A program made the position numbers and the translations under genes. DNA of 64,000 nt, taken from contig NZ_LT670848.1 in the NCBI RefSeq assembly GCF_900142975.1, forward strand, positions 558,001 to 622,000, written 5' to 3'. Source of the stretch: Salegentibacter salegens (lineage in GTDB: Bacteria > Bacteroidota > Bacteroidia > Flavobacteriales > Flavobacteriaceae). The notes under the pieces were generated by a model, which was not told the DNA's origin, searched no databases, and was given only the letters and a program-made list of their open reading frames with translations. Positions 52,201 to 61,229 of the stretch are shown piece by piece (the first letter of the stretch is position 1; the number at the start of each line of letters is the position of its first letter).

Positions 52201-52268
52201 ACGGGGTAGATAGACAAACATACCCGGTTCCTGCAATTTACACGATGGGTGTTAATTTAAAATTCTAA
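49266..52268 (+). CDS. SusC-like TonB-dependent outer-membrane transporter
   Basis: 1000 residues: signal peptide MKLKLFAICMVLLSSFGFAQ; a carboxypeptidase-regulatory-like domain (ISGIITDQNDMPLPGAEVKV, 24-100); the TonB box region EEVVVIGYGTQEKRDLTGS; the plug (SLQGKVSGVQIVNSGSPGDS, VLYVVDDVLYD, KDASSSAIYGVRAANGVV); then the 22-strand barrel ending GVNLKF. It imports oligosaccharides across the outer membrane with the SusD lipoprotein encoded 4 bases downstream. Ends in phenylalanine as outer-membrane barrels do. Confidence 0.97.
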   Translation: MKLKLFAICMVLLSSFGFAQETKSISGIITDQNDMPLPGAEVKVIDKEIFDVTDFDGNFSLDNVEVGDAVRVTFLGFLPQEFTVGANIAYTISLEEDADQLEEVVVIGYGTQEKRDLTGSISTVSAEEIEKTPTANVMQSLQGKVSGVQIVNSGSPGDSPTVRIRGLGTFGDGTNVLYVVDDVLYDNIDFLNTKDIKSINILKDASSSAIYGVRAANGVVIIETKSGRKNQKPQFEYDGYTGFQRAQNVVKLANTEQFATMARESGSAPDAQFIENAIQRYGRSRINPNVPAVNTDWYKEILREGLIQNHSISASGGGESVVYAVGANYTGQEGILDMKNDYERFNIRSKVDIDLTDRLKIGMNSIFSNATKHAPENGAWFRAYFAVPTMPVIDETNTEAGPTRYSNAQLLGYRSTQNPFQDLAYNENRLKIRKQLTSAFLQYELIEDKLDIKTTYSHDYSSLEVREVNLPYTLGNNFERRSSIKRENNNFSNQYWDNVLTYEDTFGDHDLTLMAGTSFRDEASNEFEATGFDISGIGLETSWYLDFADPDSFANNVEEVGRRFYGLSYFGRVAYTFKDKYIFYGTFRADGSSKFTLDPWGYFPSVGLGWVVSEEEFLVDNDLIDFFKLRAGWGKLGNDNVEASAGSNTIEVVTAPIADQPRTGLTSTSVFSNNTWEVIEEYNFGLNLEAFDRRLSIDADYYIRDTHDAILPVFIPIVNRSIDRNSGVIRNEGLELVANWSQQVSEDFSFRIGANFTTLKNEALEIEDERGYIDSGTPEFRQRTTVGGPLLGFYGYERVGVYQNQQEIDADPVAVENDLVPGDLIYRDQNGDGVIDDSDRVILGSFLPKYTFGGNIGVSYKAFDFSMDFYGQTGNKILNRKRGEIIYTQDTNIDADLAINRWHGEGTSNTYPSSAGLRKAWNQRLSDFWVEDGDFFRIQNIQVAYNIEAKGLPETRIYFTAEKPFSFFSYNGFNPEVSDGVDRQTYPVPAIYTMGVNLKF

Positions 52269-52272
52269 AAAA

Positions 52273-53853
52273 ATGATTATGAAAAGATATAGTTTCACAA
52301 AAATTTTCCTCCTGTGTCTCATTATAGGCTTTGGAGTTAGTTCCTGTACCGAAAAACTTGATGAACGCCAGGGACAATTAGATACCGGTGATCTTGATGT
52401 TACCGATGCCAGCAATATGGTACAGCCCCTAATTGGTGCTTATTACGAATTTGCAACCCGTGGCTGGGAAGAACCGCTCTTATTAGGTGTAAGAGGTGAT
52501 GACGTAAATGCAGGTGGTTTGGGAGACCAGCAACCCTTTGCAGATACCGATAGGTATGAGTACAATAAAGATTACTGGATGTACAATTCGCTGTGGAATG
52601 TTCATTACAACGATATTGTTAATATGAATAGCGCTATCCTGCAAATTGAAAGCTTTAAGGAGTTTGCTGATGCTGATGATATCGCAAGAGCCGATCAATA
52701 TATTGCTGAAATAAAAGTATTGAGAGCCTATCTTCATTTTAACCTGGCCAGAACCTGGGAAGATGTTTTTATTATTACGTCCAATCAGCCGGAAGAAGAA
52801 CTGGAACAAGGTGTATCTTCAAAAGCAGATGTAATGCAGTTTATTTCTGATGAAATGGATATGGCCATAGAAAATCTTCCAGACGCACGTCCAAATGAGC
52901 GTACCGATATCCAGGGAGGAGTTACTCAATACACAGCTTATGCCCTTAAAGCATTAGCACATCAGGAATTAGAGAATTACCAGGAAGTAGCTGATGCTGC
53001 CGGAGCTATTATAAGCTCAGGAAAATTTTCTCTACATCCAGATTTCTATCAGCTCTTTAAGAAACCTGGCGAATTAAGTAATGAGAGTTTACTTGAAATA
53101 CAATATTCAGATTATGGAACTGAAGCGGGAGGTGAACTGTATCAGCTTTTAGCTCCTTTTGGTCCACAAAACTGGTCTCCTGCTCGTGCTAATGCCGAGA
53201 GTGGATGGGGATTCTACGAACCAAGTGATAAATGGATAGAATTCATGATAGATAGGGATGAGGAAACCAGGCTGCAAACAAGTGTCTTGTTTACCGATAG
53301 AGGAATAGCAGAACTTGAAGCCGATGGTGTTGAAGTACCGGGATTCGTCTCCAATATAACTCCTTCAGGAGATGTTATTAACGACTATGCCCGTGCTAAA
53401 TTTGCCAGTGGAAAACATTACCTGCCTTCTACTCAACTTACCGATGGAAGAAATCAATATAGTGCAGGAAAAAATATGATTGTAATTCGTTATGCCGAAG
53501 TTTTGCTAATGTATGCTGAAGCTATAACATTAGGAGCAAACGGTTCCAGTATTTCTGCCGATGAGGCTGTGAACATAGTGCGCGATCGTGCTGGTATGTC
53601 GCCTTTAAGCGGTGTTACGCACCAAGATGTTCTGGATGAGAAATTTGCTGAATTAGCGATGGAATGGGGAATTAGATATTATGATATGATTCGCCATGAT
53701 AAATATGGAGAGTTAAGCTACGACGGAAGAAATTTTTCTGCCGATAAGGAATATTTACCATATCCGCAGGAACAATTAGACGCCTTACCTATTGAGGCCA
53801 CAGCAGTAGACAGAAATACTGTGATGAACGATATTTTGTCTGAATTAAACTAA
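52273..53853 (+). CDS. SusD/RagB-like glycan-binding lipoprotein
   Basis: 526 residues (524 from the ATG at 52279). Lipoprotein signal LLCLIIGFGVSSC. TPR-rich SusD fold with the markers AEIKVLRAYLHFNLARTWED, YTAYALKALAHQELENYQ, MIVIRYAEVLLMYAEAI and a C-terminal LPYPQEQLDALP. It sits on top of SusC as the lid that captures glycan. Between susC and the LamG lipoprotein gene with gaps of 4 and 6 bases. Confidence 0.96.
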   Translation: MIMKRYSFTKIFLLCLIIGFGVSSCTEKLDERQGQLDTGDLDVTDASNMVQPLIGAYYEFATRGWEEPLLLGVRGDDVNAGGLGDQQPFADTDRYEYNKDYWMYNSLWNVHYNDIVNMNSAILQIESFKEFADADDIARADQYIAEIKVLRAYLHFNLARTWEDVFIITSNQPEEELEQGVSSKADVMQFISDEMDMAIENLPDARPNERTDIQGGVTQYTAYALKALAHQELENYQEVADAAGAIISSGKFSLHPDFYQLFKKPGELSNESLLEIQYSDYGTEAGGELYQLLAPFGPQNWSPARANAESGWGFYEPSDKWIEFMIDRDEETRLQTSVLFTDRGIAELEADGVEVPGFVSNITPSGDVINDYARAKFASGKHYLPSTQLTDGRNQYSAGKNMIVIRYAEVLLMYAEAITLGANGSSISADEAVNIVRDRAGMSPLSGVTHQDVLDEKFAELAMEWGIRYYDMIRHDKYGELSYDGRNFSADKEYLPYPQEQLDALPIEATAVDRNTVMNDILSELN

Positions 53854-53859
53854 AAAACA

Positions 53860-55593
53860 ATGAAAAAAATCAATAAATATTATTTCGGAATATTTTCATT
53901 CATCCTGCTGCTCACTTCCTGTGAGTATGATGGAATAGATCCGCTAACCCAGGTAGATCCGGGTGAGGATGCCGGTGCCCCCGAGGTTTCAATTAACTAT
54001 CCTAACGAAGGCACTACAATCCAGGTACCTGAAGCGGTAGCCTCAATAAATATTAGGTTTGAGGTAGTTGATGATATCGAGGTAGATATGATTGAAGTGC
54101 TGGTAAACGGAGATCAAATTGCAACTTTTAATGAGTTTCTTGACTATCGTATCGTAAACGAAGAAGTGAGTTTTGATAACGTTACCAATGGGGAACACAC
54201 CTTAACCATTAATGCTACAGATATTGCCGGAAATACGACAAGCAAAACAGTGAATTTTAGTAAAGAACCTCCTTATACTCCAAAATATGCGGGAGAGTTT
54301 TTTTATATGCCTTTTGATGCAGATTTTACCGAATTGGTAAACATTTATATGGCCGATGAAACAGGAGATCCGGCTATTTCCGGTGAAGCTTATCTGGGAA
54401 CAGGTGCCTATGAAGGGGTAGCTGAATCTTATATAGATGTGCCATTGGACCATGAGAATCTTGGTAGTGAATTTAGTGGTGCTTTTTGGTATAAAGTAAA
54501 TACAGATGAAGCTGACCGGGCAGGAATACTTGTAGCCGGCGCCGAAGGTTCTGGGGATAGTGAAAGCCGTCAGCAGGGTTTCCGTCTATTTAGAGAAGGT
54601 TCAGCTGAAGAGCAAACCATAAAGATGAACGTTGGAACCGGTACCGGTGAAAGCTGGAATGACGGTGGAATAATAGATGTTACTAATAACGAATGGGTTC
54701 ATATCGCGTTCAGCGTAACTCCTACAGAAACTGTGCTTTATATTAATGGAATGCCAGTAAATACAGGAACCATGACCGCAGCTATAGACTGGACCGGGGT
54801 AGAACAACTTACCATAGGTGCAGGTGGAGATACCTTTAGCTATTGGGATCACAGATCTGATATTAACAGTAACATTGATGAACTTAGACTTTTCAATACT
54901 ACCTTAACTCAGGAAGATATTCAGGCCTTGATTAATGCCTCATCAATTACCCTCGATATGCCTTTTAATGGAGATTATAGAGATATGGTTTCCAATCGGG
55001 AAGTTACAGAAGTAGGTTCTCCAGGGTTTGCAGGAGAAAGTGTAGAAGGTAATAATGCTTACGCAGGTGCCGAAGGTGCATATCTTCAATTACCTTCTGA
55101 TGGACTTTTAAGCGAAGAATTCAGTACTACTTTCTGGTATAAAGTTAATGCCGATCCAGATCGTGCAGGAATTATAACTATTAGTCCGGAAGATGAAAAT
55201 AATCCTGATGCACAAAATAATAGAACCAGTGGTTTCCGTCTCTTTAGAGAAGGAAGTGCCGACGAACAACGTATTAAGGCCAATATTGGAAATGGCTCTG
55301 CTGATAGTTGGAATGATGGTGGAGTGATAGATGTAGCTGCAGGAGAATGGGTGCACGTTGCCCTTGTGATCACAGATTCTGAAAGCCGAATTTATTTAGA
55401 TGGTGAATTAGTGAATACCGGTGCTATTTCAGGAGGAATAGACTGGACGGGAACCGATATTGTTTCCATTATGTCTGGCGCTCCAAGGTTTACAGAATGG
55501 GGCCACCTTGCTGACCAAAGTTATATGGATAACCTGCGTTTCTACAATAAAGCGCTTACTGAGGATGAGATCCAGACTGCAATGGCAGAATAG
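53860..55593 (+). CDS. Surface lipoprotein with Ig-like and two tandem LamG/concanavalin-like domains (SusE/F position)
   Basis: 577 residues: lipoprotein signal FIILLLTSC-like (Cys about 21); an Ig-like domain (about 45-135, VSINYPNEGTTIQVPEA); two LamG domains (about 150-355 and 360-577) that are clear duplicates, each with FWYKVN, GFRLFREGSA, SWNDGG, VDV-type strand, EWVH and IDWTG. Occupying the third place of the PUL, it probably binds the glycan at the surface. No catalytic residues are apparent. Substrate unknown. Confidence 0.88.
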   Translation: MKKINKYYFGIFSFILLLTSCEYDGIDPLTQVDPGEDAGAPEVSINYPNEGTTIQVPEAVASINIRFEVVDDIEVDMIEVLVNGDQIATFNEFLDYRIVNEEVSFDNVTNGEHTLTINATDIAGNTTSKTVNFSKEPPYTPKYAGEFFYMPFDADFTELVNIYMADETGDPAISGEAYLGTGAYEGVAESYIDVPLDHENLGSEFSGAFWYKVNTDEADRAGILVAGAEGSGDSESRQQGFRLFREGSAEEQTIKMNVGTGTGESWNDGGIIDVTNNEWVHIAFSVTPTETVLYINGMPVNTGTMTAAIDWTGVEQLTIGAGGDTFSYWDHRSDINSNIDELRLFNTTLTQEDIQALINASSITLDMPFNGDYRDMVSNREVTEVGSPGFAGESVEGNNAYAGAEGAYLQLPSDGLLSEEFSTTFWYKVNADPDRAGIITISPEDENNPDAQNNRTSGFRLFREGSADEQRIKANIGNGSADSWNDGGVIDVAAGEWVHVALVITDSESRIYLDGELVNTGAISGGIDWTGTDIVSIMSGAPRFTEWGHLADQSYMDNLRFYNKALTEDEIQTAMAE

Positions 55594-55616
55594 ACATAAA
55601 AATAGCGAAGTTGTCT

Positions 55617-55693
55617 GAAAAAATTTAAAAATCGTCATTCTGTCCCAGAACTTTGGGACAGCTTGACGAAAATCAATCTTTTCAGACAGCTTC
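55617..55693. repeat. Compound palindromic element with CGTCATTCTGTCCC core
   Basis: Outer arms AAGTTGTCTGAAAA and TTTTCAGACAGCTT enclose TCGTCATTCTGTCCCA-gaact-TTGGGACAGCTTGACGA. Same architecture as the element at 34905-35063: gene-specific outer stem, common CGTCAT(C/T)CTG core. It may end the susCD transcript. Confidence 0.7.
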
Positions 55694-55794
55694 ATCTTTT
55701 TGTCTTGCTAATATAGTTTTAGTGAGCTAAGCGATATTGGCTAAAAAATAATTAGAAATCATAATTTATATTCTTCCATAATCAAAACTTCGTG

Positions 55795-57126
55795 ATGTTT
55801 AGAACCTTATATTTTATAGGATTAGTACTTATTTTTTCTTCCTGCTCGGGTGATGATGGTCCCGGCTACCAGGAACCTTTTGATCCTGATTCAGAAAATG
55901 AAGAAGAAGAAAAATTGACAGATGAAGAATTACTGGAAAAAGTTCAGGAACAAACCTTTAAATATTTCTGGGATTTTGCCGGCACTAATTCCGGGTTAGC
56001 CCGAGAACGCTCCCAGGACGATGCTTATGGAGGTGAAGGAAGAAATATTGTTACCACCGGAGGCTCCGGTTTTGGCCTGGCGGCTTTTCCCGTTGCTGTA
56101 GAGCGCGGCTGGATAAACAGAGCTGAAGCAGTTGAAAGACTGGAAAAAATTTTAGACTTTTTGGAAGAAGTTCCCACCTATCACGGCGCGTTTTCTCACT
56201 GGTATTTAGACGATGTTGCTCAAACCCGGCAATTCGGGGATATGGATGATGGTGGTGATCTTGTAGAAACTGCTTTTCTTATGCAGGGCTTACTAATTAA
56301 CCGACAGTATTTTTCCGAAGAAACAAGTATTTCAGAACGAATCACTGAACTGTGGGAAGCTGTAGAATGGGATTGGTACACCCAGGGAGAAAATGTGCTT
56401 TACTGGCACTGGTCCCCAACTTATAATTTTCAGAAAGATTTAAAAATTCAGGGTTGGAATGAATCTCTTATGGTTTATGTGCTTGCTGCATCATCACCTA
56501 CTCATTCCATTGAACCTGAAGTTTATCACCAGGGCTGGGCATCAAATGGCGCTATGGTAAATGATCGTCAGCATTACGGACTTGATCTACCGCTTGGGCC
56601 ATCATATGGCGGTCCTTTATTCTTTGCACACTATTCTTTTATTGGCCTTGATCCTCGAAATCTAAGCGATGAATACGCTAATTATTGGGAACAAAATGTT
56701 GCGCATAGTCTTATTCATTATAATTATGCGATAGATAATCCTAAAAACTTTGAAGGATATGGCGAAAACAGCTGGGGTTTTACCGCCAGTGATAATTATG
56801 AAGGTTATTCGGCACACAGCCCGGCAAACGATTTGGGGGTAATTACGCCTACGGCAGCTTTATCTTCTTTCCCATATGCCCCGGAAGAATCTATGAAAGC
56901 TCTACGCTATTTTTATGAAGAAATGGGTGATGAACTATGGGGACCTTATGGGTTCTACGATGCGTTTTCTGAGGAAGAAAACTGGGTGGCCGATGGTTAC
57001 CTCGCTATAGACCAGGGGCCAATAATTTCAATGATAGAAAATCATAGAACTGGTTTACTTTGGGATCTTTTTATGCAAGATGAAGAAATACAGGCCGGTT
57101 TAGAAAAACTGGGGTTTAATTATTAA
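55795..57126 (+). CDS. Glycoamylase-like (PF10091, GH144-type) lipoprotein 1
   Basis: 443 residues from the ATG at 55795 (a GTG precedes it). Lipoprotein signal IGLVLIFSSC, acidic linker, then an (alpha/alpha)6 barrel: TFKYFWDFAGTNSGLARERS, VTTGGSGFGLAAFPVAVERGW, WNESLMVYVLAASSPTH, GPLFFAHYSFIGLDPR, ENSWGFTASDNYEGYSAHSP, YLAIDQGPIISMIENHRTGLLW. Characterised relatives are GH144 beta-1,2-glucanases, so a glucan substrate is a reasonable guess. It is a paralog of the next gene. Confidence 0.88.
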   Translation: MFRTLYFIGLVLIFSSCSGDDGPGYQEPFDPDSENEEEEKLTDEELLEKVQEQTFKYFWDFAGTNSGLARERSQDDAYGGEGRNIVTTGGSGFGLAAFPVAVERGWINRAEAVERLEKILDFLEEVPTYHGAFSHWYLDDVAQTRQFGDMDDGGDLVETAFLMQGLLINRQYFSEETSISERITELWEAVEWDWYTQGENVLYWHWSPTYNFQKDLKIQGWNESLMVYVLAASSPTHSIEPEVYHQGWASNGAMVNDRQHYGLDLPLGPSYGGPLFFAHYSFIGLDPRNLSDEYANYWEQNVAHSLIHYNYAIDNPKNFEGYGENSWGFTASDNYEGYSAHSPANDLGVITPTAALSSFPYAPEESMKALRYFYEEMGDELWGPYGFYDAFSEEENWVADGYLAIDQGPIISMIENHRTGLLWDLFMQDEEIQAGLEKLGFNY

Positions 57127-57151
57127 TTCCGAAAATTAAAAATTATACAAA

Positions 57152-58522
57152 ATGACTAACTATAAATCAATTCTAAGTTTTTTTATATTCACTTTATTAC
57201 TTTCTAGTTGTAAAAATGAAGCCGATAAAAAAGAGAGAGAGCTAGAAAAGGCAGAAACTGGAACCCTTTCAGAAGAAGCATTATTAGATACGGTTCAGAA
57301 GCAAACCCTTAAATACTTCTGGGATTATGCAGAACCAAATTCCGGAATGGCCCGCGAACGCTATCATCCAGATGGGGATTACCCAAAAAACGATTCGCAC
57401 GTAGTCACAACAGGTGGGTCTGGGTTTGGGTTAATGGCAATTGTTGCAGGTATAGAACGAGAATTTATTCCAAGAGATTCAGCGGTTTCCCGCTTAGATA
57501 AAATTGCCGATTTTTTAGATAATGCTCCAAGATTTCACGGGGTTTGGCCACACTGGTTAAACGGTGAAACTGGGGAAACTCAAGCTTTTAGTGATAAAGA
57601 TAATGGTGGAGACCTTGTGGAAACTTCATTTTTAGCCCAGGGATTTATCGTAGTTCGTGAATATTTAAAAAATGGAAATGAAGAAGAAAAAGCAGTTGCT
57701 GCAAAATATGATGAGCTTTGGAAAGGCATAGAATGGGAATGGTACACCAATAATAAAAACGGACTCTACTGGCACTGGTCACCAGATTATCAATGGGAAA
57801 TGGACTTTATGATCGAAGGCTATAATGAGTGTTTGATCACTTACGTAATGGCTGCTTCTTCTCCAGATCACGCGATTGATGCTAAAGCTTATCACGATGG
57901 TTGGGCTCGTAGCGGTAATATTGTAAGCGATAAAGAAGCCTACGGAATTCCGTTAATACTGAAGCATAACACCCGTGGTGATAAAGCCGGTCCGCTTTTT
58001 TGGGCACATTATTCTTATTTAGGATTGAATCCGAAGGGACTTGAAGATAAATACGCTAATTATTGGGATTTGAATGTAAACCACACAAAAATCAATTATG
58101 AGTACGCGCAGGAAAATCCGAATAATTCTGCAACCTATAACGAAAATTCCTGGGGCTTAACGGCCAGTTATACCCGTAATGAAGATGATGGAATAGGTTA
58201 CACTGCTCATTCCCCAGACACCGATCGCGGTGTGGTTTCTCCAACTGCAGCCATTAGTTCTATTCCCTATACGCCAGAGCTCTCTTTAAATGCAATGCGT
58301 TACTTCTTTGAGGACCAAAACGAATTGCTTTGGGGCCCAGCTGGATTTTATGATGCCTATAGCCTGGAAGGTGAAGATTGGGTAGCACCAAAATATTTGG
58401 CGATAGATCAGGGACCGCAAGTAGTAATGATAGAGAATTATAGATCAAGATTAATCTGGGATCTATTTATGGGTGCCCCTGAAGTTCAAAATGGATTAGA
58501 TAAACTTGGTTTTTCTTATTAA
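57152..58522 (+). CDS. Glycoamylase-like (PF10091, GH144-type) lipoprotein 2
   Basis: 456 residues with lipoprotein signal FIFTLLLSSC. Same fold and motifs as the preceding protein (TLKYFWDYAEPNSGMARERY, VTTGGSGFGLMAIVAGIERE, ENSWGLTASYTRNEDDG, YLAIDQGPQVVMIENYRS), but with extra loops such as NTRGDKAGPLFWAHYS. Side-by-side divergent paralogs often split endo and exo roles. It is 25 bases behind copy 1 and followed by an intercistronic palindrome. Confidence 0.88.
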   Translation: MTNYKSILSFFIFTLLLSSCKNEADKKERELEKAETGTLSEEALLDTVQKQTLKYFWDYAEPNSGMARERYHPDGDYPKNDSHVVTTGGSGFGLMAIVAGIEREFIPRDSAVSRLDKIADFLDNAPRFHGVWPHWLNGETGETQAFSDKDNGGDLVETSFLAQGFIVVREYLKNGNEEEKAVAAKYDELWKGIEWEWYTNNKNGLYWHWSPDYQWEMDFMIEGYNECLITYVMAASSPDHAIDAKAYHDGWARSGNIVSDKEAYGIPLILKHNTRGDKAGPLFWAHYSYLGLNPKGLEDKYANYWDLNVNHTKINYEYAQENPNNSATYNENSWGLTASYTRNEDDGIGYTAHSPDTDRGVVSPTAAISSIPYTPELSLNAMRYFFEDQNELLWGPAGFYDAYSLEGEDWVAPKYLAIDQGPQVVMIENYRSRLIWDLFMGAPEVQNGLDKLGFSY

Positions 58523-58526
58523 AAAC

Positions 58527-58559
58527 AAACCTCACAGGTTTTCAATACCTGTGAGGTTT
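58527..58559. repeat. CCTCACAGGT palindrome between PUL genes
   Basis: AAACCTCACAGGT-ttcaat-ACCTGTGAGGTTT is a perfect 13-pair hairpin with little T-run. The half-sequence AACCTCACAGGTTT also makes up the cobA 3' end (about 15288-15301). Confidence 0.75.
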
Positions 58560-58571
58560 AAATAATAAAAA

Positions 58572-59369
58572 ATGAAAAAAAGATTTTTATACGTATTGGT
58601 TGTTTTTCTGGTGATTCTACTCGTAGTTCCATTTTCAGTAAATGCACAGGAGAAGGAATCCTTTAAAAAAGAACATTTTATTAAAAATGCTGATACTTTG
58701 AATTACCGTATTCTTTTTCCGAAGGATTTTTCTGAAGATAAAGAATATCCTGTGGTATTGTTTCTGCACGGTGCAGGAGAAAGGGGCGACGATAACCAAT
58801 CACAATTAACACACGGCAGTGAATTGTTTCTGAAGCATCAGGAAGAATTTCCAGCGATAGTTATTTTTCCGCAGGCACCAAAAGAAGATTACTGGGCAAA
58901 AGTTGAGGTGAATCGGGATACCGTGCCTTTCCAATTCGATTTTATGAATAAAAAACCTGCAACAAAATCTTTACAATTAGTAATGGATTTAATGGATGAA
59001 ATGCAGGCTGAAGCCTTTGTGAATTCTGATAGAATTTATGTGGGTGGACTTTCAATGGGAGGAATGGGAACCTTTGAACTCATTTACAAAAAACCTGAAA
59101 TGTTTGCCGCAGCTTTTGCTATTTGTGGTGGTGCCAATCCTGAAATCGCTAAAGAATATCCTGAAGGTTTCAATATTTGGCTTTTCCATGGAAAAAAGGA
59201 TGATGTAGTACTCCCGGAATATTCAGAAGCAATGGCCCGCGCCATTAATCATTACGGAGGAAATGCTAAACTTTCGCTTTATCCAAATGATAACCATAAC
59301 AGCTGGGATTCAGCCTTTGCAGAACCTAATTTATTGCCCTGGTTATTCTCTCATAATAAGGAAGAATAG
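58572..59369 (+). CDS. Secreted alpha/beta-hydrolase (esterase / prolyl-oligopeptidase-like)
   Basis: 265 residues with signal peptide ending VPFSVNAQ. Alpha/beta-hydrolase core: VVLFLHGAGERGDDN (oxyanion HG), nucleophile VGGLSMGGMGTFEL, then FHGKKDDVVLPEYSEAM with the acid and NDNHNSW with the catalytic histidine. The LpqC/phospholipase-like group contains carbohydrate esterases acting on acetyl or feruloyl groups. In this PUL it may strip ester decorations before glycosidase action. Substrate is inference. Confidence 0.87.
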   Translation: MKKRFLYVLVVFLVILLVVPFSVNAQEKESFKKEHFIKNADTLNYRILFPKDFSEDKEYPVVLFLHGAGERGDDNQSQLTHGSELFLKHQEEFPAIVIFPQAPKEDYWAKVEVNRDTVPFQFDFMNKKPATKSLQLVMDLMDEMQAEAFVNSDRIYVGGLSMGGMGTFELIYKKPEMFAAAFAICGGANPEIAKEYPEGFNIWLFHGKKDDVVLPEYSEAMARAINHYGGNAKLSLYPNDNHNSWDSAFAEPNLLPWLFSHNKEE

Positions 59370-59389
59370 GGAAGTAATATAAAAAAGAA

Positions 59390-61198
59390 ATGATGAAAAA
59401 TTTCAAAAAGGTATTTACAATTACAGCTATACTTTTTGGTGCAATTTTAAATGCACAAGAAGTAGTCCCGGAAACCTATATCAATCCGCTGGATATTGAT
59501 TATACCTATATGGTTTATAATTCCAGTAAGAATATTTCCTATCGTTCGGGTGCCGATCCCGCGGTAATTGAATTTCAAGGCGAATACTATATGTTCGTTA
59601 CCCGTTCTTTTGGGTACTGGCATTCTAAAGATTTGATTAATTGGGAATTTATAAAGCCAGATCAATGGTTTTTCGAAGGCTCCAATGCACCAACCGCTTT
59701 TAATTATAATGATTCGCTGGTATATTTTGCGGGAGATCCGGCAGGCTATGGAAGTATTCTGTACACCGATGATCCCAAAAGTGGTGAGTGGACACCAACG
59801 GCATCAATTTCCAATAATATCCAGGATTCCGAATTATTTATTGACGATGACGGGAAAACCTATCTGTATTGGGGCTCGTCAAATGTACATCCGCTGCGTG
59901 TGAAAATGCTGGATAAAGATGATCGTTTTATAGAAACCGGAGTTGAAAAAGAACTTTTCAACCTGGTTGAAGAAGAACACGGTTGGGAACGTTTTGGCGA
60001 AAATAATTACCATCCAACTTTAAAGGAAGGTTATATGGAAGGTGCTTCAATGACCAAACACGATGGTAAATACTATTTACAGTATGCGGCGCCCGGGACA
60101 CAGTTTAATGTGTATGCCGATGCCGCTTATGTTGGAAAAAGTCCGCTTGGTCCGTTTAAATACATGAAAAATAATCCCATGAGTTTTAAGCCGGGCGGTT
60201 TCGCGAATGGAGCAGGCCACGGGATTACTATGAAACAAACAAATGGGCAATACTGGCATTTTGCGACCATGGCATTGGCTTCCAATTCTCATTGGGAACG
60301 TCGGTTAAGTATGTTTCCAACTTATTTTGATGATGAAGGTTTAATGTACACCATTACAAGCTATGGTGATTATCCCTTATACGGTCCAGATCACCCTACA
60401 AAAGCAGGACTGCATAATGGCTGGATGTTGCTTTCTTATCAAGGAAAAACAAGAGTCTCCTCTTCGCAAATGCAGGTGAGGAAAAGTACTTCTACTTATG
60501 ATGATTTTGATATTACCGAAATGCCGCTGGAAAGAAATAATGAAGGTGAAATTATTTCGAAGTTGTTAACCGATGAAAGTCCGAAATCTTATTGGGTTGC
60601 TGAAGCCAATGATGATAAGCAATGGGTAGAGATCGAAATGCTTTCCCCAGGAAATATTTATGCTTTTCAACTGAATTTTCACGATGAAGAATCGGGCATT
60701 TATACCCGTACCGAAGGTTTGCGACACCGATTCACCCTGGAAGTTTCAGAAGATAGTGAAAACTGGGAAACAGTTGTAGACCGAAGCAAAAGTTTTAAAG
60801 ATACACCGAATGCCTATATCCCCCTTAATCAACCTGTAAAAGGAAAATATGTGCGTTATAATAATATTGAAGTTCCGGGTAATAACCTGGCTTTATCTGA
60901 GATAAGGGTTTTTGGGAAAGGTTTAGGTAAGAAGCCTGCTAAGGTTAAAGACTTTGAAATTTCTCGGCAGGAAGACCGGAGGGATGCTGCTTTTTCTTGG
61001 AATCCGGTTAAAGGAGCCCAGGGCTATAACATTCGCTGGGGGATTGCGCCAGATAAATTGTACCACGCCTGGTTAATTTATGATGAAAATGAACATTTTA
61101 TGCGCAACCTGGACCGTGATACAAAGTATTACTTCCAAATTGAAGCCTTTAACGAAAATGGAATTTCAGAAAAAACTGAAGTTCAGGAAGTGAAATAA
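59390..61198 (+). CDS. GH43-family glycoside hydrolase with F5/8-type C and fibronectin III domains
   Basis: 602 residues with signal peptide ending GAILNAQ. Five-bladed propeller (about 30-350): GADPAVIEFQGEYYMFV (base Asp), QDSELFIDDDGKTYLYWG (modulating Asp), YMEGASMTKHDGKYYLQYA (acid Glu). Then a discoidin/F5-8C carbohydrate-binding domain (about 375-510) and a fibronectin III domain (about 515-600). GH43 enzymes remove arabinose, xylose or galactose; specificity is unknown. Its presence with GH144-like and GH3 enzymes suggests a branched glucan or mixed glycan. Confidence 0.9.
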   Translation: MMKNFKKVFTITAILFGAILNAQEVVPETYINPLDIDYTYMVYNSSKNISYRSGADPAVIEFQGEYYMFVTRSFGYWHSKDLINWEFIKPDQWFFEGSNAPTAFNYNDSLVYFAGDPAGYGSILYTDDPKSGEWTPTASISNNIQDSELFIDDDGKTYLYWGSSNVHPLRVKMLDKDDRFIETGVEKELFNLVEEEHGWERFGENNYHPTLKEGYMEGASMTKHDGKYYLQYAAPGTQFNVYADAAYVGKSPLGPFKYMKNNPMSFKPGGFANGAGHGITMKQTNGQYWHFATMALASNSHWERRLSMFPTYFDDEGLMYTITSYGDYPLYGPDHPTKAGLHNGWMLLSYQGKTRVSSSQMQVRKSTSTYDDFDITEMPLERNNEGEIISKLLTDESPKSYWVAEANDDKQWVEIEMLSPGNIYAFQLNFHDEESGIYTRTEGLRHRFTLEVSEDSENWETVVDRSKSFKDTPNAYIPLNQPVKGKYVRYNNIEVPGNNLALSEIRVFGKGLGKKPAKVKDFEISRQEDRRDAAFSWNPVKGAQGYNIRWGIAPDKLYHAWLIYDENEHFMRNLDRDTKYYFQIEAFNENGISEKTEVQEVK

Positions 61199-61229
61199 AG
61201 AAAATTATCAATTTTAAAGAATAACCAAT

